A program made the translations under genes and the position numbers. Below the pieces are notes generated by a model. That model searched no databases. It was not told where the DNA came from and worked only from the letters and a program-made list of their open reading frames with translations. DNA of 64,000 nucleotides from NCBI GenBank assembly GCA_963775635.1, contig CAVZJO010000010.1:124001-188000 (forward strand), read 5' to 3'. Shown here piece by piece: positions 1-7,546 of this stretch (the stretch's first letter is position 1; every line of letters begins with the position of its first letter). The stretch comes from JALORV01 sp963775635. GTDB lineage: Bacteria; Pseudomonadota; Gammaproteobacteria; Burkholderiales; Burkholderiaceae_F.

Positions 1-1
1 G

Positions 2-1306
2 GCCGATCGGGAGATGGCGGCAGCGAACGCTCCCGCACCAACCACTGAGGGTGCAAGTCGCGCGGCAACCGCGGCCGTGCCCGCGGCCCCTGATATTGGT
101 GCGCCTCGGCCGCTGATCCGCATCGGCCAGATCGACCTGGCCCGCGGCAACGTGTACTTCACCGACAACTTCATCAAGCCCAACTACACGGCGAACATGA
201 CGGGCTTGTCGGGAACGGTGACCGCGCTGGCGTCGAACAGCCCCGAGCCGGCGACGCTCGCGCTGAGCGGAAAGATCGACGACGAGGCCCCGCTCGATAT
301 CACCGGCCGTCTGAATCCGCTCGCTCCCAAGCTGCTGCTCGACATCGAAGGTCGTACCAAGGGCGTCGACCTGCCGCGATTGACACCGTACTCGGTGAAG
401 TACGCAGGCTATCCGATCACCAAGGGCAAGCTGTCGATGGAAGTGCACTATCAGGTTGAGAACGAGAAGCTGACCGCGACCAACCACCTGTTCCTCGATC
501 AGCTGACCTTCGGCGAGCGCGTCGAAAGCCCGACGGCCACCAAGCTGCCGGTGTTGCTCGCGGTCAAGCTGCTGACCAACAGCCGCGGCGAGATCGATAT
601 CCGTCTACCGATCTCGGGCACGTTGAACGATCCGAAGTTCTCGATCGGCGGCATCATCGTGCAGGTCATCATCAACCTGCTGACCAGGGTGGTGACCGCC
701 CCGTTCTCGCTGCTTGCCGGCGCTTTCGGCGGCGGCGAGGAGCTTGGCTATGTCGAGTTCGCGCCCGGCGCCGCGGTCCTCGCGTCGGATCAGAGCAAGC
801 GCGTGGATGCGCTGTCAAAGGCGCTCAACGAGCGGCCGGCGCTGAGGGTCGACATCATCGGCCGAGTCGACCCCGCGGCGGACGCCGAGGGCGTGAGGCA
901 GGCCAAGGTCGAGGCCAGGCTGAAGGCAGCCAAGGTGCGGCAACTGGTGCGCTCCGGCGGCGCCGCGGTCGACCCGGCCACCGTCACGATCAGCAACGAA
1001 GAGCGCCCTACATTGATCGCCGCCGTCTATTCGAGCGAAGAGATCCCCGACAAGCCCCGCAACTTCATCGGCCTTGCGAAATCGATTCCGGCACCAGAGA
1101 TGGAGCAGTTGCTGCTGAAGCATCTGGCGGCCACGCCCGACGACCTGCGCGCGCTCGCCAATCAGCGTGCATCGGCCGTTCGGAACCGGCTCGAGGCCGA
1201 GGGCAAGGTTTCGCGCGAACGATTGTTCCTCGTCGAGCCCAAACTGACCGCCGAGGGCATCCAGGACAAGGGGGCAAAGACCCGGGTTGATTTCTCGCTG
1301 AAGTGA
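2..1306 (+). CDS. DUF748 / AsmA-like envelope protein, C-terminal part
   Basis: The reading frame is open from the first complete codon of the window, so this is the 3' part of a longer gene; the ATG at 14 is probably internal. The visible protein begins with a low-complexity Ala/Pro stretch, followed by the DUF748 repeat type (GQIDLARGNVYFTDNFIKPN; DLPRLTPYSVKYAGYPI), which belongs to the AsmA/TamB-like family of large periplasmic proteins. The last ~190 residues resemble an OmpA-type domain (VEFAPGAAVL, then a charged helical segment). Family members are thought to act in the cell envelope, but the exact role is unknown. It ends 29 bp before the tmRNA gene. The family assignment is good; the function is not established. 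Confidence 0.8.
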   Translation, partial: ADREMAAANAPAPTTEGASRAATAAVPAAPDIGAPRPLIRIGQIDLARGNVYFTDNFIKPNYTANMTGLSGTVTALASNSPEPATLALSGKIDDEAPLDITGRLNPLAPKLLLDIEGRTKGVDLPRLTPYSVKYAGYPITKGKLSMEVHYQVENEKLTATNHLFLDQLTFGERVESPTATKLPVLLAVKLLTNSRGEIDIRLPISGTLNDPKFSIGGIIVQVIINLLTRVVTAPFSLLAGAFGGGEELGYVEFAPGAAVLASDQSKRVDALSKALNERPALRVDIIGRVDPAADAEGVRQAKVEARLKAAKVRQLVRSGGAAVDPATVTISNEERPTLIAAVYSSEEIPDKPRNFIGLAKSIPAPEMEQLLLKHLAATPDDLRALANQRASAVRNRLEAEGKVSRERLFLVEPKLTAEGIQDKGAKTRVDFSLK

Positions 1307-1319
1307 CCCGATCTCGACC

Positions 1320-1325
1320 TACAAT
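1320..1325 (+). promoter_or_regulatory. Probable -10 element of ssrA
   Basis: TACAAT lies 10 bp upstream of the first G of the tmRNA, at the spacing expected for a sigma-70 promoter. The -35 region is poor (CTGAAG around 1298, 16 bp spacer). The promoter overlaps the 3' end of the DUF748 gene region. Confidence 0.5.
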
Positions 1326-1335
1326 TAGCCTTTCT

Positions 1336-1698
1336 GGGGGCGACCTGGCTTCGACGCGGGTCGTGAAGGATCTCAGGGCATGCCGAGGACCAGTCACCTC
1401 GTAAATCCATCTGGAACACTACAAACGCCAACGAAGACGCGTTTGCTCTAGCCGCTTAAACCCGGTTAGACGCTGCACTGGTTCGCTTCCGGGCCAGGTC
1501 GGGTAACCGACAGCAGCGCCATTTACGGAAGCTGGATGCCGGTGGAGTCACGACGGCGGCATCGAGATCCAGTGACTGGCTGCGCGTCGGCCTGCCGATC
1601 GGCCAAGCGCGCAGTGAGACTCAAATAGACCGGCTACGCATGTAGAACTGGATCTGGATCATTCGCGGACGCGGGTTCAATTCCCGCCGCCTCCACCA
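1336..1698 (+). ncRNA. ssrA: tmRNA (transfer-messenger RNA)
   Basis: tmRNA rescues stalled ribosomes and tags the nascent peptide for proteolysis, working with SmpB. The 5' end GGGGGCGACCTGGCTTCGAC is the conserved tmRNA start. The 3' end has a T-arm (GGTTCAATTCC) and the acceptor strand CGCCTCC-A-CCA, which pairs with the 5' GGGGGCG. The internal tag frame starts with a GCC resume codon at 1427 and ends with TAA at 1457-1459, encoding ANEDAFALAA, close to the usual proteobacterial tag ending in ALAA. The length of 363 nt is normal. A terminator and an integrase remnant follow directly, so its 3' end probably served as an integration site. Confidence 0.97.
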
Positions 1699-1732
1699 CC
1701 GATATGTTCAACAGGAACCGAATAAGTCCAAC

Positions 1733-1760
1733 AAGCCCGCGATGCAGCGGGCTTTTTTTC
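1733..1760 (+). terminator. Rho-independent terminator of ssrA
   Basis: The inverted repeat AAGCCCGC / GCGGGCTT with a 6-nt loop is followed by a run of seven T. It lies 34 bp after the CCA end of tmRNA. Confidence 0.85.
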
Positions 1761-1859
1761 GTCCATGGTGTCCAGTAGCTCTCAGGAAAGCCACCGAAAG
1801 CTGCCAATTGGGGGCATTTTGGGGGCAACAGGCCAAGGCCGAATTGGAGTTGCCCCCAC

Positions 1860-2030
1860 ATGACGTTGACCGACACCCCGTCCGCTCAGCCAAGCCGCGC
1901 GACAAGACCCTGAAAATGTTCGACAGCGGCGGGCTTTATCTCGAAGTCACGCCGACCGGGAACAAGTGGTGGCGCTGGAAGTACCGATATGGAGAAAAAG
2001 GAGAAGTGGCTGTCGCTGGGAGTTGAGAGC
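1860..2030 (+). pseudogene. Tyrosine-recombinase (integrase) N-terminal remnant
   Basis: Three short segments in different frames reconstruct the N-terminal arm-binding domain (DUF4102-like) of a phage/island integrase: MTLTDT from the ATG at 1860, then VRSAKPRDKTLKMFDSGGLY and EVTPTGNKWWRWKYRYG in a second frame, then KEKWLSLGV in a third frame from about 1992. Intact members begin with a very similar LTDT-AKP-D-GGLYL-V-P-G-KWWR-KYR pattern and run to about 400 residues. Here nothing of the catalytic domain is visible. The upstream GGGGGCATTTTGGGGGCA (1811-1828) is commonly seen before ssrA-targeted integrases. It lies just behind ssrA, as expected for an island integrase, and is decayed beyond function. 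Confidence 0.7.
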
Positions 2031-2379
2031 GCTACGCCCTGCAGCGGTTCCCGCATCAGCTCCAAGTTCGGTGTGAGCACGCCATCCGGCGGCTCACTGA
2101 TGAGTCGTCGGCAGCGCGGGAGCGGGTCCTACTTGTGGGTGCGGGTCGAGCGAGCGCAGCGAACGGGTTCACCAGATCTGGATCCGGCGCGGTCGACAGG
2201 TTCCGGAGTGCGCCGCTGACGTTCCTTCGCTTGCGCTGCCGGACACGGCGGTGGACTACGTCGATGTGCCGCGGCTCAAGGCATGAAATGGCCGAGAGTC
2301 CCGACTCCCGGCCCGCCCACTGGCGTAAGGCCCTGACGGACTTACGCCCCACGTTCTCTATCGGTATTGCCGACCGATG
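2031..2379. other. Intergenic stretch without a recognisable gene
   Basis: No open frame here resembles a known protein; the overlapping frames look like chance high-GC frames. It contains an inverted repeat GGCGTAAG (2322-2329) / CTTACGCC (2341-2348) with an 11-nt loop, just beyond the stop of the PEP-CTERM gene. On the minus strand that repeat could act as a weak 3' hairpin. It may be left-over island DNA behind the integrase remnant. Confidence 0.4.
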
Positions 2380-3144
2380 CTACTTCCTTTTGAATCTGAG
2401 GAAGCCCAAGGCGAACAACACGAGCGACAGCAGCGACAGCGCGCCGGGCTCCGGTAGGCGGACTTGCTCCTGGTCGCCAATGACCATGTCGTCGAAGCCG
2501 AATACGTCCGTACCGCCGGTGGTGCTGAATGTGATCGAAGTGTAGGAATTCGTCGGGTCGATCATGCCCCAGAACAGAACGTTGCCAGCTGCGGCCGGGC
2601 CCTGAGTCGAATCCACGACGAGCTCCTGCGTGTCGCCGTTCTCCAGCGTCAGCGTGACCTGCTGGTCGAAGTCGCCGAAGTCGGTGCCGTAGAACCCGAA
2701 TGCCGCGATGGCAGAGCTGAAGGTCAGCGTCATGTTCGAAGCGTTCTGCAGGTAGTTGTTAGGCGAGGTCGCGAAACGGTCGAAACCGCAGGTAATGCCA
2801 TTCACCGTGCCGCCCACCGTCTGGTCGCAGATTCCGCCGCCGATCGGGCTTGCGCCACTGCTGAGGTTCGCAGTGATCGCGCCGCTCGAGCCGGGGAAGC
2901 TGATGTCGATACCGGCGCCGCCGATCGATGTCAGGTTGGCGAAGGACTCGAAATTCTCGTTGCCGACGCCGACCAATGAGCTAAGAAACGTGTTGCGCGC
3001 CGTTTCCGCATTGCCGCCCGCTGGGACCGTGCCACCGGGGTTCAAGTCTTCACCGAAGAACACGGTGGGCAATGCCGAAGCGGTGGGCATTGCAAGAGAC
3101 AGAATTGCGGCAAGTGCCGTGGATGTGAATGCGAGTGTTTTCAT
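2380..3144 (-). CDS. PEP-CTERM sorting-domain surface protein
   Basis: This is a secreted protein of about 254 residues. It has an N-terminal signal peptide (MKTLAFTSTALAAILSLAMP, cleavage near SALP) and a C-terminal PEP-CTERM signal: PEPGALSLLSLVLFALGF followed by RFKRK, i.e. the Pro-Glu-Pro motif, one hydrophobic helix and a basic tail. Such signals are handled by an exosortase (EpsH/XrtA family), and the proteins are linked to exopolysaccharide or biofilm. The middle is a Gly/Ser/Thr-rich beta domain with an FGFDDMVIGD stretch typical of PEP-CTERM proteins. The start at 3144 was chosen over an upstream in-frame ATG (3276) because it opens a proper signal peptide and has GGAG about 9 nt upstream. 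No exosortase gene is in the window. Confidence 0.85.
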   Translation of the reverse strand: MKTLAFTSTALAAILSLAMPTASALPTVFFGEDLNPGGTVPAGGNAETARNTFLSSLVGVGNENFESFANLTSIGGAGIDISFPGSSGAITANLSSGASPIGGGICDQTVGGTVNGITCGFDRFATSPNNYLQNASNMTLTFSSAIAAFGFYGTDFGDFDQQVTLTLENGDTQELVVDSTQGPAAAGNVLFWGMIDPTNSYTSITFSTTGGTDVFGFDDMVIGDQEQVRLPEPGALSLLSLVLFALGFLRFKRK

Positions 3145-4151
3145 GTTGCGACTCCAGCGGGAAATGAAGAAGCGTTCAAGGGGGCTTTCCGCTCGCCGAT
3201 TTTCATGAAGGAGTTCCAGCAGATGGCCGCAAGAAGCCTCCAAGGAAGGAGTGCTTGGGTCGAATGCTTCTTCCATGGCCTACATCTCCTCAATGACGAA
3301 CGAGTGTTCTTATTGAGGACTATTTCAATCCGCTATGTACAAGGCATGAATCGCGCCAGAAGCACTGTCGTTTCGCCTTATCAACGGGTTATGTCGAAGC
3401 ACCGACACGTCCCGTGCGCGGACTGTGAAAAGAGCCGACACATTTCGAAGGGAACGATGGGTCAAATGGCCTGCGATGGCCTGGGCTCAACGGCTACACG
3501 GTTTGCATTTGCTCAGGAAACAATGTTTTGGCGTGTAAAGAGTTTCGACAAACAGGTGGGAATTTCGAGCAATTAAGACGATGACCAAATGAGTCGAGGT
3601 GACACCGACTCGCCATGCGGACCGAAGCCTGGCCAGGTCCACAAGCACTCGCGTGTTGGTGGACCGGTGGCGGAGCGCCAAAGAAGACGTCGAAGATCTC
3701 CCATTGGCACGGGACTTGGCGGAGCGGTTCTCCGCAGCTAGGCATGCGGCCAAATTCCGACACGCCCTGCTCGGTCGAGAGTCGCTCGAATCGGACACCG
3801 AGGGCATATCCCCACCAAACGAAGAAGGGCCGCCTCGTGCGGCCCTTCGCCGTTTGCCGAAAGCACGGCCCGCATGGCCAATTCTCGCCGCCACCACACG
3901 AAAACGTGTCGCCCTGCCCAGCAATTCTCGAGTTTCAAGATGCGAAAACGCAGAGTACGGACAAACAAACCGAAGCCGTCTGTCCTATCGTCCCGCTCGG
4001 GATGCGCCTCCTTGTCCAACTCTTAGATGACCCGACCAGTGGTAGCCGATCCCCTTCGGAAGTAGCTATTGTGTTGCGCTGGTAATCGCGCTGGGTCGGT
4101 GTGAGTGCGGCCATAAGATAGAGCCAGGCGCTCGGAAGGACCGGAGTCATC
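3145..4151. other. Gene-poor 1-kb region
   Basis: No frame here can be supported as a gene: the six-frame translations are short, overlapping and unlike known families, and base composition is more mixed than in the flanking genes. The part next to 3144 must hold the promoter of the PEP-CTERM gene. A strong hairpin lies at 3824-3848 (described separately). A plus-strand frame around 3650-3830 (KEDVEDLPLARDLAERF) has a protein-like look but no homology that I recognise and no convincing start. Confidence 0.45.
3824..3848. terminator. Strong GC hairpin, terminator-like
   Basis: A perfect 10-bp stem GAAGGGCCGC / GCGGCCCTTC closes a 5-nt loop. It lacks a T-run, so it is only a candidate terminator. 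No gene end could be assigned to it; it may mark the end of a decayed gene on either strand. Confidence 0.4.
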
Positions 4152-4832
4152 ATGAAACACCGTTCACCAGCCTTGGCGATGCTCTTGACGTCGCTGGTCA
4201 TCGCAGCCGGGGGTTGCAGTTCAGGCAGCTCCAGCCCTGCGCCGGCGGGCACTCCGTCACCCCCGCCGCCGCCACCACCGCCACCGCCAAGCCCCAGCCT
4301 GCAGGTCCTGCCGGCGACGTATGACTTCGGCAAGGTCACTTCGACCAACAGTCCTGCCCCGCTGGAGGTGACGATCAAGAACAACGGCAATGCCGCGCTG
4401 AATGTCTCCGGGATCTCCTTCAATGCGCCGGCGGATCCGAGTTTCGTACTGAATCCGAGTCTCGGAACCAAACCCTGCGCCTCGGTCTCGCCGGCCGTGG
4501 CGGCAGGCGATTCGTGCACGGTTCAGGTCTCGTTTCAGCCGTCGGCGAATGGATCGTTCACCTCGACGCTTCGGATCACGTCGAACGATGCGACCTCGCC
4601 TTCGTTTGGATTGCCGATTCAGGGCACCAGAGAAAGCGTGACGTCGTTGCTGGTACGCATCAATCAGCTCAGCAACGCATGCCCAGGCAACTTAGCAACT
4701 GCGTATGTATCGGTCACCGACCAGGGCGGCTTTCCCGTGCTGGGACTGGCGACACCCCCCATTTCGTTCACCGTGACCGAAACTGGCACGAATCTGCCCA
4801 TCCTCTCTGCGGCATATGTCGAAACGCTGTAA
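4152..4832 (+). CDS. Choice-of-anchor-D lipoprotein, N-terminal half of a frameshifted VWA protein
   Basis: The N-terminus is a lipoprotein signal peptide (MKHRSPALAMLLTSLVIAAG with lipobox AGGC, Cys about residue 22). A Ser/Pro-rich linker with ten consecutive prolines follows (about residues 37-46). Next is an Ig-like choice-of-anchor-D domain (LQVLPATYDFGKVTST, EVTIKNNGNAALNVSGISF, VQVSFQPSANGSF). The last ~50 residues (AYVSVTDQGGFPVLGL, ISFTVTETGTNLPI) are the domain that normally leads directly into a VWA domain. The frame closes at 4832, while the VWA domain continues in another frame from about 4816. I infer that both halves are one gene broken by a one-base insertion near 4815-4830. 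A GGAG ribosome-binding site lies ahead of the ATG. Confidence 0.75.
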   Translation: MKHRSPALAMLLTSLVIAAGGCSSGSSSPAPAGTPSPPPPPPPPPPSPSLQVLPATYDFGKVTSTNSPAPLEVTIKNNGNAALNVSGISFNAPADPSFVLNPSLGTKPCASVSPAVAAGDSCTVQVSFQPSANGSFTSTLRITSNDATSPSFGLPIQGTRESVTSLLVRINQLSNACPGNLATAYVSVTDQGGFPVLGLATPPISFTVTETGTNLPILSAAYVETL

Positions 4833-5508
4833 TGCGCCGATCGCCATTTCGGCGGCGTTGGACCACAGCGGCAGCGTGACCGACCAGCCCGTCGCGTTTG
4901 CCGACATGAAAACCGGCTTCAGCAACTTCTTTGCGTCGTTGAGAGCGGGCGACGTGGGCGAGATCATCAAGTTCGATAACGTCGTGCAAACCGTGCAGCC
5001 GTTCACCATGGACAAGCTGCAGTTGCAGGCCGCCATCGCCGCTCCCTACGACATGGGTCGCTTTACAAAGCTCTATGACGCCGTCTATCAGGCCATCGAC
5101 GAAACCGCGACCCAGACGAGCCACCCTCGCAAGGCGGTCATCGTCGCGACCGACGGAATCGACGCTGGACCGACCATGCCGTTTTCCACCCACACACTGG
5201 CGCAGGTCATCGCCAATGGGGTCAGCAAGAAAGTCCCTGTTTTCGCGATCGGCCTGGGCGCGTCGATCGATACGACCGTGTTGGGACAGATGGCCAGCGG
5301 AACCGGTGGCGTGTTCTACCTGTCAAGTACCTCCCAGAATCTGGCGACTATCTACCAGCAGCTTTCCTCGTTGCTGTACACGAACCAGTACGTGTTGACC
5401 TTCAATCAGTTGCCGAAGGGCATCAACGTCGTTAGCGATGTTGTGATTGGAGCGAACCTGGGCGGCGTGACCGGAAGTGGTACGAGACAGATCACGTCGT
5501 GTAACTGA
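4816..5508 (+). CDS. VWA-domain protein, C-terminal half of the frameshifted lipoprotein
   Basis: This is a von Willebrand factor A domain with a MIDAS metal site: DHSGS at residues 16-20, then the ATDGID region (about residue 113) and the GGVFYLSS strand. It keeps strong similarity to VWA domains over its whole length (DVGEIIKFDNVVQTVQPF, TKLYDAVYQAIDETA). It lacks any secretion signal of its own, and the ATG at 4816 lies inside the preceding frame. The simplest reading is the second half of a single secreted VWA lipoprotein (4152-5508). VWA domains bind protein or matrix ligands through a metal ion; the ligand here is unknown. Confidence 0.75.
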   Translation: MSKRCNAPIAISAALDHSGSVTDQPVAFADMKTGFSNFFASLRAGDVGEIIKFDNVVQTVQPFTMDKLQLQAAIAAPYDMGRFTKLYDAVYQAIDETATQTSHPRKAVIVATDGIDAGPTMPFSTHTLAQVIANGVSKKVPVFAIGLGASIDTTVLGQMASGTGGVFYLSSTSQNLATIYQQLSSLLYTNQYVLTFNQLPKGINVVSDVVIGANLGGVTGSGTRQITSCN

Positions 5509-5527
5509 ACCGCGTCCCGATTGACCA

Positions 5528-5549
5528 ACTCGCGCGTGATCGCGCGAGT
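5528..5549. terminator. Hairpin after the VWA gene
   Basis: A perfect 9-bp stem ACTCGCGCG / CGCGCGAGT with a TGAT loop sits 19 bp after the VWA stop codon. No T-run follows, so it may stabilise the transcript end or act as a weak terminator. Confidence 0.4.
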
Positions 5550-5714
5550 CGCTCACGGGCCCGCCGCAATGAGGGTCCGCTCGCTAGCGCGTACGACGTC
5601 GAGTCAATGTCAGTTTGATTTCTGCAGCGTCTCCAGGACCCGCAGCAGGTCTCGACGGGTTGCGCGAGGTGTCCCGCCTACAATGGTGACGCCTCACCCA
5701 AAGCGCCGATCGCC

Positions 5715-6203
5715 ATGGCTGACAGTTCCGACATTCCCACGCTGCGGCGGCTGTTGCACGACTGCCGGCGCATCGCCGTAGTCGGCATTTCGGCGGAGTG
5801 GCATCGCCCCAGCTACTTCGTCGGCAAGTACCTGCTCGAACACGGGTACACGATGATCCCCGTCAATCCGAAGTATTCCGAGGTGCTGGGGCAGCGCTGC
5901 TTTACGGACGTGCCGACCGCGGCACGCATCGCCGGTCCGATCGACCTCGTCGACTGTTTTCGTCGCAGCGAAGACATCGGGCCGCTGGCCGAGGCTGCGA
6001 TTGTCGTCGGCGCCAAATGCCTGTGGATGCAGTTGGGAGTGACAAACGATGCCGCAGCCAAAACGGCCCGCGCAGCGGGACTCGAGGTCGTGCAGGATCG
6101 TTGCGTCAAGATCGAACACGGACGGCTGTTCGGCGGACTGAACTGGGCCGGCGTCAACACTCGCGTCATCTCCAGCAAGCGCCCGCGGCAACTGGCGTAC
6201 TAA
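5715..6203 (+). CDS. CoA-binding domain protein (YccU-like)
   Basis: This is a 162-residue single-domain protein with a Rossmann CoA-binding fold, as in YccU and the N-terminal part of succinyl-CoA synthetase alpha. The nucleotide-binding strand RIAVVGIS is at about residues 18-25, followed by GKYLLEHGYTMIPVNPKY, LVDCFRRSEDIGPL and a final GLEVVQDRCVKIEHGRL. The full family length is present. The stop is 10 bp before metY, so the two are probably co-transcribed. Its physiological role is not known. Linkage to a sulfur-amino-acid gene is seen here, but a functional link is only an inference. Confidence 0.85.
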   Translation: MADSSDIPTLRRLLHDCRRIAVVGISAEWHRPSYFVGKYLLEHGYTMIPVNPKYSEVLGQRCFTDVPTAARIAGPIDLVDCFRRSEDIGPLAEAAIVVGAKCLWMQLGVTNDAAAKTARAAGLEVVQDRCVKIEHGRLFGGLNWAGVNTRVISSKRPRQLAY

Positions 6204-6213
6204 GGAGACGACC

Positions 6214-7512
6214 ATGCCCGACCGTCCTTTCGGCATCGAGACGTTGTGCCTGCACGCGGGGCAAATTCCGGATCCGACAACGGGCAGTCGCGCAGCACCG
6301 ATCTACCAGACGACGTCGTATGTCTTCGACACCGCAGACCACGCGGCGAGCCTGTTCAATCTGCAGACGTTCGGCAACGTTTACTCGCGCATCAGCAATC
6401 CAACCGTGGCGGTGCTGGAGGAACGCGTCGCTGCGCTGGAAAACGGTCGCTCCGCGCTGGCGACGGCAAGTGGAATGTCGGCGCAGTTGACAGGAATTCT
6501 GGCGATCGTCCAACCCGGCGAGCACATCGTCGCGTCGTCGCTGCTCTATGGCGGCACGTATTCGCAGTTCGACGTGACGTTGCGCAAGATGGGGATCGAG
6601 ACGACGTTCGTCGATCCCGACCAGCCGGAAAATTTCCGCTCCGCGCTGCGCGGAAACACGCGGCTTCTCTACGCCGAGACGCTCGGCAACCCCAAGATCA
6701 ACGTGCTCGACATCGAGCCGATCGCTCGGATCGCGCACGATGCGGGCGTGCCGCTGATGATCGACAACACGATGGCCTCGCCGTATCTGTGCCGCCCGTT
6801 CGACTGGGGCGCGGACATCGTCGTGCACTCCGCCACCAAATATCTCGGCGGGCACGGAACCACGCTCGGCGGCGTGCTGGTCGAAAGCGGCAAGTTCGAC
6901 TGGGGCAACGGCAAATTTCCCGATATGGTGGCGCCGTCGAGGAGTTACCACGGCGTCAAGTTCTGGGAGACCTTCGGCGACTTCGCCTACACGATGAAGG
7001 CGCGCATGGAAGTGCTGCGCGTTCATGGCGCGGCACTCGCCCCGCTGTCGGCGTTCCTGCTGCTGCAAGGCGTCGAGACGCTGCATCTGCGCATGGAACG
7101 CCATTGCCAGAACGCGCGGCGCGTCGCCGAGTACCTCGAGCAGCATCCGCGCGTGGCATGGGTCAACTGGCCGGGTTTGGCATCGAGTCGCTACTACCCG
7201 CTTGCCTGCAAGTACCTGCGAGCCGTCGACGGCGAGCCGGGGGCCGCCGGGGTACTCACGTTCGGCATTCGCGGCGGAGCAGCGGCCGGTGAGAAGTTCA
7301 TCGATGCGTTGCAGTTCCTGTCGCACCTCGCCAATATCGGCGACGCGAAGTCATTGGTGATCCACCCCGCCTCGACCACGCATCGCCAGCTGTCGGAGGA
7401 AGACCAGTTGAAGGCCGGCGTGTCGCCCGACATGGTGCGGCTGTCGGTCGGCATCGAATCGATCGAAGACATTCTGTGGGATCTGGAACAGGCACTCGAC
7501 CACAGCCACTGA
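6214..7512 (+). CDS. metY: O-acetylhomoserine aminocarboxypropyltransferase (sulfhydrylase)
   Basis: A cytosolic PLP enzyme of the Cys/Met metabolism family that condenses O-acetylhomoserine with sulfide to give homocysteine in methionine synthesis. The length of 432 residues suits MetY rather than the shorter MetB/MetC/MetZ enzymes. Visible motifs are the N-terminal TLCLHAGQ, SGMSAQLTGILAI, the PLP-lysine signature SATKYLGGHGTTLGG with Lys209, and the C-terminal HPASTTH and VRLSVGIES. It has an AAGGAGACG ribosome-binding site 4-12 nt upstream. It sits close behind the CoA-binding protein gene. No SAM riboswitch or other upstream leader is seen. Confidence 0.92.
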   Translation: MPDRPFGIETLCLHAGQIPDPTTGSRAAPIYQTTSYVFDTADHAASLFNLQTFGNVYSRISNPTVAVLEERVAALENGRSALATASGMSAQLTGILAIVQPGEHIVASSLLYGGTYSQFDVTLRKMGIETTFVDPDQPENFRSALRGNTRLLYAETLGNPKINVLDIEPIARIAHDAGVPLMIDNTMASPYLCRPFDWGADIVVHSATKYLGGHGTTLGGVLVESGKFDWGNGKFPDMVAPSRSYHGVKFWETFGDFAYTMKARMEVLRVHGAALAPLSAFLLLQGVETLHLRMERHCQNARRVAEYLEQHPRVAWVNWPGLASSRYYPLACKYLRAVDGEPGAAGVLTFGIRGGAAAGEKFIDALQFLSHLANIGDAKSLVIHPASTTHRQLSEEDQLKAGVSPDMVRLSVGIESIEDILWDLEQALDHSH

Positions 7513-7546
7513 CGCTCGGCAACAGCGTCGACTCCCGTTCAACCGC

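Noticed and set aside
3599..4085. Overlapping plus-strand frames in the gene-poor region
   Set aside because: There is no convincing start, ribosome-binding site or family likeness, and they read through a perfect hairpin.
4255..4295. CCG/CCA-rich repeat tract
   Set aside because: It is the poly-proline linker of the VWA lipoprotein, not an independent repeat element. It was also considered as a slippage site, but the frame break lies 500 bp downstream.
6190..6214. SAM-responsive riboswitch ahead of metY
   Set aside because: Only 10 bp separate metY from the preceding gene, and no leader structure fits there; the 5509-5714 leader of the upstream gene shows only a simple hairpin.
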